Shown piece by piece: positions 18,142 through 27,121 of a stretch of 64,000 nucleotides of DNA (within the stretch, counting starts at the first letter, position 1; each line of letters opens with the position of its first letter). The notes beneath the pieces were generated by a model that worked only from the letters and a program-made list of their open reading frames with translations, searched no databases and was not told the origin of the DNA. The DNA comes from CAWBVG01 sp963792175 (lineage in GTDB: Bacteria; Acidobacteriota; Vicinamibacteria; Vicinamibacterales; CAVVIG01), in assembly GCA_963792175.1 (NCBI GenBank), contig CAWBVG010000033.1:248001-312000 (forward strand), given 5' to 3'. A program made the translations under genes and the position numbers.

Positions 18142-19695
18142 ATGTCACGGACAATTCTGGCTCTGCCGGTGGCGATCCTCCTGGCGGTCCCCCTTACGGC
18201 GCAGGAATCGGTCAACGACGCCGTCATCGCCCAAATCAAGACGGAAGGATTTCAGCGGTCGGCCGTCATGGACACACTCAGCTGGCTGAGCGACGTCCAC
18301 GGGCCGCGGCTGACCGGGACGCCCGCGCTGAGGCGGGCGGGCGAGTGGGCGCGCGATCAGCTCACGCGCTGGGGCCTGACGCACGCGGCGCTCGAATCGT
18401 ACGGGTCGATTGGCCGCGGCTGGATGCTCGAGCGCTTTTCGATTGAGATGACCGAACCGCAGTACATGCGGATCACCGGCTATCCGCGCGCCTGGTCGCC
18501 GCCGATCGCGTCGACGCTCGCAGGCACTCCGATCGTCGTCGAGGTGAAATCGAAGGACGATTTCGACAAGTACCGCGGGAAGCTGCGCGGCGCCATCGTC
18601 ATGAACGGCAAGCCCGAGCCGGTGGACATCGGCTTTCAACCGGAGGCGAAGCGACTGACCGACGAGGAGCTGAAGAAACAGGAGAGTGCCATCGATCCGG
18701 CGGACCCGTCCTCCGACAGCGCGCCGAAATCGTACTGGGACGAAGAGCAGGACTGGCAGAAGATGCTCGCGAAGCAGACCGAGATCTTCAAGTTCTTCGC
18801 GGCGGAGGGCATCGCGCTGCTCGTCGAGCCGAGCCCGATCGCCGAGGACGTGCGGATCGGCGGGTTTTACGATCGCGCCTGGCGGCCGGCGTTCCCGGGG
18901 TTCGTCATCGCGCGCGAGCACTACGGCCGCATCGTCCGGATGCTCGATCGCAAGCAACCGGTGAAAGTGGCCTTCACGCTTGCCGCGCAGTTCGCCGAGA
19001 ACGTCGACGGCTTCAACGTCGTCGCCGAAATCGCCGGCACCGATCCGGTTCTGCAATCGGAGATCGTGATGCTGGGCGGCCACCTCGACTCGTGGCACGC
19101 GGGAACCGGCGCCACCGACAACGCCGCCGGATGCGCCGTCGCGATGGAAGCGGTCCGCATCCTGCAGACCATCGGCGCCCGTCCCCGCCGGACCATCCGC
19201 CTCGCGCTCTGGACCGGCGAAGAGCAGGATTATTTCGGATCGCTCGGCTATGTCGAGAAGCACTTTGGCGATCCGAAAACGATGACACTCCAGCCGGAGC
19301 ACGCGAAGCTGTCGGTCTATTTCAATCTGGACAACGGCAGCGGCCGCATTCGCGGCGTCAATCTGCAGGGCAACGAGGCCGTCCGGACGATCTTCGACGC
19401 GTGGCTGCGTCCGTTCAATTACATCGGCGCGACGACTCTGACGACGCTCAACACGGGCGGGACCGATCACATGCCCTTCGACGCCGTGGGGCTTCCCGGC
19501 TTTCAGTTCATCCAGGATCCCCTCAACTACGACACCAAAGCTCACCATTCGAGCCTGGATGTCTTTGAAGAGGCCATTCCCGACGACCTGAAGCAGGCCT
19601 CGGTGATTCTGGCCAGCTTCGTCTACCATGCGGCGATGCGCGACGCGATGCTCCCGCGAAAGCCACTGCCCGCGCCGCACAAGGAGACGAAGTAG
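18142..19695 (+). CDS. Secreted M28-family zinc aminopeptidase with inserted PA domain
   Basis: Intact 517 residues with a signal peptide (MSRTILALPVAILLAVPLTA). M28 enzymes remove N-terminal residues using two zinc ions. Metal ligands are visible: HLDSWHAGTGATDNAAG supplies His and Asp, WTGEEQDYFGS the Glu pair, and GGTDHMPFD the last His. A PA-type insertion (about 120-290; KSKDDFDKYRGKLRGAIVM) precedes the catalytic core, as in carboxypeptidase-Q-like acidobacterial members. The protein should be periplasmic or extracellular. Five bases after its stop a GTG begins the amidohydrolase gene, so the two may be co-transcribed along with the permease. Confidence 0.88.
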   Translation: MSRTILALPVAILLAVPLTAQESVNDAVIAQIKTEGFQRSAVMDTLSWLSDVHGPRLTGTPALRRAGEWARDQLTRWGLTHAALESYGSIGRGWMLERFSIEMTEPQYMRITGYPRAWSPPIASTLAGTPIVVEVKSKDDFDKYRGKLRGAIVMNGKPEPVDIGFQPEAKRLTDEELKKQESAIDPADPSSDSAPKSYWDEEQDWQKMLAKQTEIFKFFAAEGIALLVEPSPIAEDVRIGGFYDRAWRPAFPGFVIAREHYGRIVRMLDRKQPVKVAFTLAAQFAENVDGFNVVAEIAGTDPVLQSEIVMLGGHLDSWHAGTGATDNAAGCAVAMEAVRILQTIGARPRRTIRLALWTGEEQDYFGSLGYVEKHFGDPKTMTLQPEHAKLSVYFNLDNGSGRIRGVNLQGNEAVRTIFDAWLRPFNYIGATTLTTLNTGGTDHMPFDAVGLPGFQFIQDPLNYDTKAHHSSLDVFEEAIPDDLKQASVILASFVYHAAMRDAMLPRKPLPAPHKETK

Positions 19696-19699
19696 ACCG

Positions 19700-20977
19700 G
19701 TGAAGGTACTCCTGGGAGCGGCATTGGCGGTCGCGCTGGCCGTTGCCGGACCGACGGCCCAGTCGCGGCCGCTCGTCGCTCCCGCCGCGGCGCCGATCTA
19801 CCAGCGCCTGCTTCCGCAGATCGAACGGATCAAGATCTTCGACCACCACGCGCACCCGGGGTTCGCGGGAGACGAAGAGGTCGATCCCGCGCCGGTGCCG
19901 CCGAGTGCCGCGCCCTGGCGTCTGAGGCCCGACCATCCCGACTGGGCAGCCGCGACGCGGGCGCTGTTCGGAGTGACCGGCAAGGCGCAGCTCCGGAAGG
20001 CGAATCCCGGGCCGAAGTACTTCAATGCCGTTCTCGATCGGCTGGGCGTCGACGTGTCGGTGGCCAATCGCATCACGATGTCGGACGACCTCGATCCGGC
20101 GCGCTTCAAGTGGGTGTTCTACATCGACCCGGTCCTGTTCCCGTTCGACAACGCCGCGCTGGCCGCCCGCAATCCGGACCAGGCCGCGTTCATGCCGAAT
20201 CAGACGAAGCTCGTTCGCCGGTTCCTGCAGCAGGCGGGTGTGAAAGATCTGCCGCCGACGCTCGCTGACTACCTGGCGTTCGTCACGCGGGTGCTCGAGG
20301 ATCACCAGCGCCGCGGCGCGATTGCGGCGAAGTTCGAGGTCGCCTACTTTCGGTCGTTCGTCTTCGACGATCCGCCGCGGGATGCCGTCAGCGCGGTTTA
20401 CGACCGATACCGGGCGGGCGGCGCGCCGTCGCTCACTGACTACAAGGCCTTTCAGGATCTCGTCTTCCGCTACGTCGTGACCGAGTGCGGCCGGCTGCAT
20501 CTGCCCGTCCACATCCACAGCTCCGCGGGCGCCGGCGATTACTTCAGCGTGGCGGGCGCCAGCGTGTTGAATCTGGAGCCGGTGCTGCGCGACCCGCGAT
20601 ACAGCGCGACCACGTTCGTGCTGATTCATGCCGGCCATCCGTTCGAGCAAGCCGCGATGTTCATGGCGGCGATGAAGAACGTCTGGCTCGACTCGTCCGC
20701 GACCGGCAGCTTCCTGCTGTCGGCGAACGAGTTCAAGGACGTGCTCCGCCGCTGGTTCGGGATCTTCCCGGACAAGGTGACCTACGGATCCGACGCCTTT
20801 CCGATCGACGAGCAGATCGGCGCGGAGCAGCTCTACTGGTTCGGCGTCCACAACGCGAGAACCGCCACCGCGGCAGCGCTGGCAGAAATGGTTGCCGCCC
20901 GCGAGATGACCGAGAAGCAGGCGATGGCGGTCGCCCGTGGCTACCTTCACGACAACGCCGCGGCGCTCTACAAGTGA
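19700..20977 (+). CDS. Secreted amidohydrolase-superfamily (metal-dependent) protein
   Basis: Intact 425 residues from GTG 19700. An N-terminal signal (VKVLLGAALAVALAVAGPTA) is followed by an amidohydrolase barrel. Metal-site strands: IFDHHAHPG (HxH) near residue 48, LPVHIHSSAGAGDYF, FVLIHAGHPFEQAA, and VTYGSDAFPIDE with the final Asp. The layout is that of the amidohydrolase-2 group, and the C-terminal region (EMTEKQAMAVARGYLHDNAA) matches. Substrate unknown. Its stop overlaps the GTG start of the APC permease (GTGA), so the permease may import the product or a precursor. Confidence 0.8.
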   Translation: MKVLLGAALAVALAVAGPTAQSRPLVAPAAAPIYQRLLPQIERIKIFDHHAHPGFAGDEEVDPAPVPPSAAPWRLRPDHPDWAAATRALFGVTGKAQLRKANPGPKYFNAVLDRLGVDVSVANRITMSDDLDPARFKWVFYIDPVLFPFDNAALAARNPDQAAFMPNQTKLVRRFLQQAGVKDLPPTLADYLAFVTRVLEDHQRRGAIAAKFEVAYFRSFVFDDPPRDAVSAVYDRYRAGGAPSLTDYKAFQDLVFRYVVTECGRLHLPVHIHSSAGAGDYFSVAGASVLNLEPVLRDPRYSATTFVLIHAGHPFEQAAMFMAAMKNVWLDSSATGSFLLSANEFKDVLRRWFGIFPDKVTYGSDAFPIDEQIGAEQLYWFGVHNARTATAAALAEMVAAREMTEKQAMAVARGYLHDNAAALYK

Positions 20978-22376
20978 CAACCGTTAAGGGGCTCCGGCGC
21001 GTTCTCACCTTTCGCGACCTGGTGCTCTATTACCTGGTCACCGGTTTCAGCCTGCGGTGGATTGCGACGGCGGCGGCGGCCGGGCCGAGCGCGCTCGTCA
21101 TCTGGGTGATCGCGGCGCTCGGCCTGTTCGTCCCGCTCGTATTCACCGTGCTGGAGCTGTCGTCGCGCTACCCGGAAGAGGGCGGCTTCTACGTCTGGAG
21201 CAAGCGCGCATTCGGTCCGTTTGCGGCGTTCATCACCGGCTGGACGTACTGGGGTTCGAACCTGCCGTACTTTCCAGGCCTCCTCTATTTCGCTGCCGCC
21301 AACGCGCTGTTCATCGGCGGACCGTCGTGGCAGGCCTGGTCGACCAACAGCGTCTACTTCATCGCGGTGGCGATGACCGGTCTCGTCGATCGCCGTCACG
21401 ATGAACGTCGTCGGCTTGAACGTGGGGAAGTGGCTGAACAACGTCGGCGCGATGGCCAGCTGGATTCCCGCCGGCGTGCTCATCGTCGTCGGCGCCGTGT
21501 CGTGGAGCCGTTTCGGATCCGCGACGCCGATGCCGTCTGAGGCGTTCGTGCCCAGCACGAGCCTCAAGGACGTGATCTTCTGGTCCACCATCGCCTTCGC
21601 GTTCGGCGGCGTGGAAAGCGGCTCGACGATGGGAGAGGAGATTCAGGATGCGCCGCGGACCGATTCCGCGCGCGGTGCTGACGGCGGGTGCGCTGATGAC
21701 GCTCCTGTATCATCGCCGGCACGTTGAGCGTGCTGCTGGCGTTGCCCAGCACCCAGATCTCCGGGCTGCAGGGGATCATGCAGGCGATTCAGGCCATCAC
21801 GTCGAAGCTGGATCTTGGCTGGCTGGCGCCGATCGTCGCCGCGCTTCGTCACGCTGAACGCGCTCGGCGGCGTCGGCGGCTGGTTTGCCGCGACGGCACG
21901 CCTGCCGTTTGTCGCCGGCATCGATCGGTTCCTGCCGCCGGCCTTCGGCGAACTGCATCCGAAATGGGGGACGCCTTACGTCGCGCTGCTCGTCCAGGCG
22001 GGCATCGCCGGCGCTGTTCATCTTTCTCGGTCAGGCCGGCACGTCGGTGCGCGGCGCGTATGACGCGCTCGTCAGCATGGGGATCATCGCCTACTTCATC
22101 CCGTTCCTGTTCATGTTCGCCGCGATGATCGTGCTGCAGCGCGAGCCCGCGGGACCGGACGTGATGCGCGTCCCCGGCGGAAAACCGGTGGCCATCGCGC
22201 TGGCCTCGCTCGGGTTCTTCGTCACGGCGGTGTCGATTGTGCTCGCGTGCATTCCACCCGACGAGGAGCCGAACAAGACGCTCGCGGTGGTCAAGGTCGT
22301 CGGGTCGTCGCTCGTGCTCGTCGCCATCGGCGTCGTGGTCTATCTACTCGGGCAGGCGTCGTGCACAGTCCGCTGA
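20974..22376 (+). CDS. APC-family amino acid permease, multiply frameshifted
   Basis: About 466 residues after repair of five +1 shifts, near 21390, 21645, 21720, 21848 and 22015. The N-terminus FRDLVLYYLVTGFSLRWIAT and ELSSRYPEEGGFYVWSKRAF is the APC signature (helices 1-2; the EGG turn binds substrate). Later helices include NNVGAMASWIPAGVLIVVGA, FWSTIAFAFGGVESGSTMGE (helix 6), SVLLALPSTQISGLQG, NALGGVGGWFAATARLPFVA and AYFIPFLFMFAAMIVLQ. Twelve segments are expected. Every break is bridged without loss of conserved sequence. It is coupled to the upstream amidohydrolase by a GTGA overlap. Confidence 0.82.
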
Positions 22377-22397
22377 AGGCGGACGCTTGCACGGACC

Positions 22398-23810
22398 ATG
22401 AACGTCGTCCTGACGAAACTCATCCCGATCGTCTGCGGTCTCACTGCCTGCGTCGGCGGCGTCGGCCGCGACGCCAGGCACGATGCGCGTGGACTACTAC
22501 CACACGGGCAACGCGAAGGAAGAGCGCTTCAGCCTCGACCGCGTCGTCCTCGAGCCGCTGCCGTGGCCCGGGAATCCGGCGAAGCCGATTGACGGCACCA
22601 ACCGCGGTAAGTACCTGTTCGAGGTCACCGACGCCGCCAGCGGCCGCGTGCTCTATTCGCGCGGGTTCAGCTCGATCTACGGCGAGTGGGAGACGACGGG
22701 CGAGGCCGAGAAGATCGACCGGACGTTTTCCGAATCGCTGCGGTTTCCGGCTCCAGGCGCGCCGGTCCGCATCGTCGTCAAGAAGCGCGATCCACGGAAT
22801 GTCTTCCGCGACGTCGTGGGCGGTGTCCGTCGATCCGGCTGACAAGTTCGTCACGCCGGCGGCGGCTTCGAATGCGGGCGCGCTCATCGCGCTGCACCGC
22901 AGCGGCGATTCCGCGACGAAGCTGGACTTCCTGATTCTCGGCGACGGCTACACCGCGCGCGAACGGGCCAAGTTCGAGCGCGACGCACGCCGGCTGGTCG
23001 CCACGCTGTTGACGACCACGCCGTTCAAGGAGCGGCAGGCCGACATCAACATCTGGGGCCTCTGTCCGCCGGCCGCGCAGTCGGGGATCTCGCGACCGTC
23101 GCAGCATATCTACCGGCAGTCGCCGGTCGGCGCCACCTACGACGCGTTCGATTCCGAGCGCTACGTGCTGACCTTCGAGAACAAGGCCTTCCGCGACATC
23201 GCGGCGAACGCGCCGTACGAATTCGTCGAGATTCTGACGAATAGCGCCACCTACGGCGGCGGCGGCATCTTCGGCCTCTACAGCACCGTCGCGGCCGACA
23301 GCGTCTGGGCGCCGTACATCTTCGTGCACGAGTTCGGTCATCACCTCGCCGGCCTGGCGGACGAGGTACTACACGTCGGACGTCGCGTACCTGCCGGCGG
23401 CCGATCGCGTCGAGCCGTGGGAACCGAACGCGACGGCGATGCTCGATCCCGCGGCGTTGAAGTGGAAGGATCTCGTGACGCCGGGTACGCCGCTGCCGAC
23501 GCCCTGGCCGAAAGAGGCGTTCGAGCGCTACACGAAGGACGTGCAGCAGAAGCGCCGCGCGATCCGCGCCGCGAACCGGCCCGAAGCGGAGATGGACGCG
23601 CTCTTCCGCGACGAAGAAAAGCACGACACGGCGTTGCTCAACGAGGGTCCTCACGCCGGCCGGGTGGGAGCGTTCGAAGGCGCGAACTACGAAGCCCGCG
23701 GCTACTATCGGCCGCAGGCCGACTGCATCATGTTCACGCGCGACAACGTGCCGTTTTGCGCCGTCTGCCGCCGCGCCATCGAGGCGATTCTCGACCTGTA
23801 TGCCCGCTGA
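22398..23810 (+). CDS. IgA-peptidase M64 family zinc metallopeptidase, frameshifted
   Basis: About 469 residues after three +1 repairs (near 22475, 22815 and 23365). The N-terminus looks like a secretion signal (MNVVLTKLIPIVCGLTACVG). A beta domain follows (FSLDRVVLEPLPWPG; YLFEVTDAASGRVLYSRGFS), then the peptidase core: KLDFLILGDGYTARERAKFE, the M64 opening, and VHEFGHHLAGLADE, the zinc-binding HEFGH with the third ligand Asp in LADE. ALLNEGPHAGRVGAFEGANY and FCAVCRRAIEAI close the fold. M64 enzymes are secreted endopeptidases. Confidence 0.85.
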
Positions 23811-23887
23811 CCGCCCCGCCTTGACGCGGCTCAGCCCTTCAATCAGACTAAGCGGCCGCGATACTCACTACTCCTTACGAGGCGCAT

Positions 23888-24258
23888 ATGCAGGACGATT
23901 TCGACAGCGGAATGGGAATGCCCGATGATGAGCTGGCCGGCGGATCGGCCATGTCAGACATTGGCGAGGCCGGCCTGGGCGGGGCCGAAGGCGAAGGCGA
24001 GGCTGGCGGTGAACCGGGAGGGCGGCCGTCTGGCGGCGCGCGCGCGCGCAAGTCCTCTGGCTGGAGCCCGGAAGTCTGGTGGAGCCCGGAAGTCCGCCGG
24101 CGCCAAGGCGGCGAAGCCAAGGCGGCCGCCAGGAAGGCCGCGTCCCAAGGCGAAGAAGAGCGCCAGAAAAGCCAAGAAGGCCGCGAAGCCCGCGCGCAAG
24201 TCTGCGCCGGAAGAGCGGCGCGAAGAAAGCCAAGCGGAAGGCCGGCAGCAAGAAATAG
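23888..24258 (+). CDS. Histone-H1-like Lys/Ala-rich protein with acidic N-terminus, frameshifted
   Basis: About 122 residues. Residues 1-45 are acidic and glycine-rich (MQDDFDSGMGMPDDELAGGS). The rest is a Lys/Ala/Arg tail made of short repeats (ARKSGGARKSAGAKAAK; KAKKSARKAKKAAKPARKS) and ends SGAKKAKRKAGSKK. Such tails bind DNA non-specifically and are typical of bacterial H1-like nucleoid proteins. At least two frame changes (about 24060 and later) must be repaired. The ATG is preceded by GAGG in CTTACGAGGCGCAT. It is convergent with the membrane-protein gene across a strong hairpin. Confidence 0.65.
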
Positions 24259-24264
24259 CGTGGC

Positions 24265-24299
24265 GAACCGGCCAGTGACCGATCGACGCTGGCCGGTTC
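24265..24299. terminator. Hairpin between convergent genes (bidirectional terminator candidate)
   Basis: Perfect 11-bp inverted repeat: GAACCGGCCAG at 24265-24275 and CTGGCCGGTTC at 24289-24299, with a 13-base loop. It lies just after the TAG of the histone-like gene and at the stop of the oppositely oriented membrane-protein gene, the right place to end both transcripts. There is no T-run on either side, so it may act with Rho or simply protect 3' ends. Confidence 0.6.
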
Positions 24300-24660
24300 A
24301 GCGCGCAGCGGCCCCGCGTCCCTGTCCGAACTGTTGCGTCGCGTAGCCGACAATCAGGCCGACGATCGATCCGGGCAGCATGATCTCGATCCAGTAGTGG
24401 TGGCCGTCAGGCTGCGGGATCGCCGCGACGAGAAACGCGAAGAACGCGGCGACCACCAGTCCCACCAGCAGCCCTTTCGAGAGCGACTGGACGCGATACG
24501 CGTACCAGCCGACGAGGGCGCCGACGATCAGCCCCTTGATCGTCGACCCGATGACGATCCCGACGATTTGCGACGCCACTTCGGGCGTCGCCAGCGCGGT
24601 CAATCCGTCAAAGGCGCCCAGCACAGCGCCGAGTAGCAGTCCAAGCACAGGCTTCTTCAT
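24298..24660 (-). CDS. Small glycine-rich multi-pass membrane protein, unknown function
   Basis: 120 residues with four hydrophobic segments: KPVLGLLLGAVLGAFDGLTA, SQIVGIVIGSTIKGLIVGAL, LVGLVVAAFFAFLVAAIP and PGSIVGLIVGYATQQFG. The first, second and fourth contain GxxxG-type small-residue patterns that suit tight helix packing. The ATG at 24660 is chosen because AAGGAG stands directly upstream with ideal spacing; a start 6 codons earlier lacks one. I do not recognise a named family. Downstream on the same strand of the kinase, but separated by about 70 bases. Confidence 0.7.
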   Translation of the reverse strand: MKKPVLGLLLGAVLGAFDGLTALATPEVASQIVGIVIGSTIKGLIVGALVGWYAYRVQSLSKGLLVGLVVAAFFAFLVAAIPQPDGHHYWIEIMLPGSIVGLIVGYATQQFGQGRGAAAR

Positions 24661-24730
24661 CGCATCTCCTTTTGGCACGTTGCGCTACGTGGTTTGTCTG
24701 TCTCTTACACGCCGGACAGCAGATCCTTTT

Positions 24731-25754
24731 TCAGCGCAGGAACGCGAACGCCACGCGCATCACCAGATACGACAGCACGAGCCAGACGAATGTCTGATAG
24801 CGGATCAGCCAGCGGCCCGCCCGTTCGAACGCCGTCTCCCGGTATGCGGACACCGCCGCGCCCTGGCGGTAGCGGGCCAGATCGTCCACGAGCTCTTTGG
24901 CGCTGGCGTAGCGATCCGCCGGCGCGGGCGAGAGACACTTGCGGATGATCGCGGCGAGCCGCTTCGACGGCGCGGGAGAGCGCCGCGCCCAGAGACCGTG
25001 GCAGATCGTTGACGATCGCGCGGGAGCCGGCGCTGCCGGTCCACATCCAGAAGAGGAGCGCCCCGAGCGCATAGACATCGGCCGGCGGTCCGGCGTTGGA
25101 CGAATCGCCGTGCGCCTGTTCCGGCGCCATGAAGCCCGCCGTGCCCATGCGCGTGCCTCCCGAGGTCCCGTCGCCCGCGCCGTCCGGGTGACGGTCGGCC
25201 GCGCGTGCCGCCGGACCGCCACCGCGATCCACTCGCGCGAGCACTCGGGCCACGCCCCAGTCGAGCACGAGCACCTCGCCGAACTGTCCGACCATGACGT
25301 TCGACGGTTTCAGATCGCGGTGGACGATGCCCGCCGCATGCGCGAACGCGACGGTCTCGGCGACGCGCTCGAAAACCACCAGTCGCGCGGCTTCGTGCTC
25401 GAGCGACGCGGCATGGTCGGCGAGCGTTTCGCCGCGCACGAGCTTCATGACGTAGAACCATCGGCCGTCGTCGAGCAGCCCGGCGTCGTGCACCGGCACG
25501 ATCCCCGGATGTTCGAGCCGCGCGAGGACCTGCGCTTCCTGGCGCAGACGCTGGTCGAGGTCGTCGGCCGGCGCCGCGGCATTCGAGACCTTGATCGCGA
25601 CTTCCCGGCCGAGTTGCTCGTCGCGTGCCGCGTAGACGGACCCCATCCCGCCGCGGCCGATCGGCCGCAGGATCACGTAGCGATTGGTGGCCAGCTCCGG
25701 CCGCGTGGCGACGTCGCGCAGGCGTTCGACGAGGTCGTTCGAGAGCCACGTCAC
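24731..25754 (-). CDS. Serine/threonine protein kinase with C-terminal membrane anchor, frameshifted
   Basis: About 340 residues. Hanks-type kinase: P-loop GRGGMGSVYAARDE near residue 33, VAIK lysine near 52, catalytic IVHRDLKPSNVMV near 145, and MAPEQA activation-segment end. The metal-binding DFG is DWG here (VLVLDWGVARV). The sequence then runs into RYASAKELVDDLARYRQGAA and a C-terminal hydrophobic helix (FVWLVLSYLVMRVAFAFLR), so the kinase domain faces the cytoplasm with a tail anchor. One extra base near 24975 splits it. The GTG start overlaps the sigma-factor stop by 4 bases; the pair is co-translated. Confidence 0.85.
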
Positions 25755-26470
25755 CGATCCACCTCGATCCCAAACAGCTCACGGGCTTCGAGGCGGAACT
25801 CCTCGGCCGTGCCGCAGAGGCCTTGAAGGTGGCCCAGCGCGAGCTCGCGGAAACGCCGGCGGGCGGCGTGCAGATAGTTGGTGACTTGCGAGACGCTCAG
25901 ACCCAGGTCGTGAGCGACGCCGGCATATGAGACGTCCGGCGACGGCGCCAGGTCGTGGCGCTCGAAGACCTCAAAGATCACCGCCTTGCCGGACTCCTCG
26001 CACAGCCGCCGCAGATCGTCCACGGCGCGTCCGAAGAGCGCGCGGATCATCTCGTCCCGGAAAAACCGATCCAGGTCGCGCAAATCGCTCGACGCCAGCT
26101 CGGCGAGCGCCTGCTCTGCACCCGGAAAATCGAGTGACAGGCGGTCCGCACCACCGCCGCGCTTTTCGGCGCGCTCCGCCTTCTGAGTGTTCTGCACGAA
26201 CCGGTCGAGGCACGTGCGCAGGAAGGTGCGGAACCTGGCCTTCGCCGGGTCGTAGCGTTCGACGTACCTCTTCTCGAACGCCACGGCGAAGAACGCCTGC
26301 ACCGCGTCCTCGGCCGCCTCCGGCGGGAGCCGCCAGTGCAGCCGGAGGTAGTGATAGCTCGGGCGCCAGTAGCCGGCGGCGAGATCGCCGAACGCCGTGC
26401 GCCGGACTTCGGCGTCGTCCGCGCGAATGCGCTCGATGACCGACCGCCGGGTGGCCGGGAACGGGATCAC
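25751..26470 (-). CDS. ECF-type RNA polymerase sigma factor (ECF-kinase-coupled type)
   Basis: 239 residues from GTG 26470 (VIPFPATRRSVIERIRADD). Region 2 is AFGDLAAGYWRPSYHYLRLH with WRLPPEAAEDAVQAFFAVAF (the DAVQ motif), and region 4 is SYAGVAHDLGLSVSQVTNYL followed by HAARRRFRELALGHL. The long linker and the immediate overlap with a Ser/Thr kinase gene match the planctomycete/acidobacterial ECF sigma-kinase pairs, in which the kinase replaces an anti-sigma factor. It should redirect RNA polymerase to a small regulon after kinase signalling. The gene is unbroken, and an earlier ATG at 26518 is less likely. Confidence 0.82.
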   Translation of the reverse strand: MIPFPATRRSVIERIRADDAEVRRTAFGDLAAGYWRPSYHYLRLHWRLPPEAAEDAVQAFFAVAFEKRYVERYDPAKARFRTFLRTCLDRFVQNTQKAERAEKRGGGADRLSLDFPGAEQALAELASSDLRDLDRFFRDEMIRALFGRAVDDLRRLCEESGKAVIFEVFERHDLAPSPDVSYAGVAHDLGLSVSQVTNYLHAARRRFRELALGHLQGLCGTAEEFRLEARELFGIEVDR

Positions 26471-26631
26471 GCGGCAAGCGTATCGCAGCCCGCCAGCGGC
26501 CTGTGCCGCGGAAGTCACCGGGCGGCTGAATCGAACTTCAGCTCAACGTGCACGATCCGCATCGTGTTCCCTCTGCCGATCCATTACACGGGGGAGGTCG
26601 ATTCCTTTACACTGCACCCAGGAGGCTCTTC

Positions 26632-27021
26632 TTGACGACAGCCATTCGCATTCTTCTGGTTTCGACCTTCATCTCGCTCAGCGCGTCGACGACCTGGCTC
26701 GTCGCGCAGAACCGCTTCGGCGCTCCGAAGACCATCATCCATGTGTCCCTCATCCAGTGGAAAGAGGGTGTCTCGGCCGCCGCGAAAAAGCAGGCCCTCG
26801 ACGGCGTCAAGGACATGGCCGCGAAGATTCCCGGCATCAGGAATGTCTGGACGAAGGCGCTCCGGGTGCAGCCGGACGGGTATCACGACGCATTCGTGAT
26901 CGAGTTCGAGAACCAGGCGGCGGCGGATCGTTACGCAAAGGATCCGGTGCACGACAAGTGGACCGAGGCGTTCCTCAAGATCCGCGAAGCGAGCATCTCG
27001 CCTCAGATCACGAACGACTAG
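26632..27021 (+). CDS. Secreted Dabb (stress-responsive A/B barrel) domain protein
   Basis: 129 residues from TTG 26632, chosen because AGGAGG at 26620-26625 sits 6 bases upstream. A signal segment (RILLVSTFISLSASTTWLVA) precedes a ferredoxin-like Dabb barrel: IIHVSLIQWKEGVSAAAKKQ, GIRNVWTKALRVQPDGYHDA, FVIEFENQAAADRYAKDPVH and the closing VHDKWTEAF. Dabb proteins are small dimeric barrels; some are polyketide cyclases, but most are unassigned. It diverges from the sigma factor. Confidence 0.8.
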   Translation: MTTAIRILLVSTFISLSASTTWLVAQNRFGAPKTIIHVSLIQWKEGVSAAAKKQALDGVKDMAAKIPGIRNVWTKALRVQPDGYHDAFVIEFENQAAADRYAKDPVHDKWTEAFLKIREASISPQITND

Positions 27022-27121
27022 CGGCGCACGACGAACACCTGCATGGCCCTGACGCCCGGCGCGCGCGTTGGCTCATCAGGGCAAAACGGGCTCGTAACGG
27101 TGAGAGGCAAAACGTTCAAAG

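Noticed and set aside
18145..19680. 511-codon minus-strand frame under the M28 peptidase
   Set aside because: Antisense shadow of a gene with all zinc ligands; no start signals.
19523..20980. 485-codon minus-strand frame under the amidohydrolase
   Set aside because: Shadow frame rich in Arg and Val with no domain.
637..26509. 18-base match GCCAGCGGCCTGTGCCGC at about 639 and 26490
   Set aside because: One copy lies within GT2 coding sequence (Ala/Gly codons), the other in a spacer; only two copies, no symmetry. Chance in GC-rich DNA is likely.
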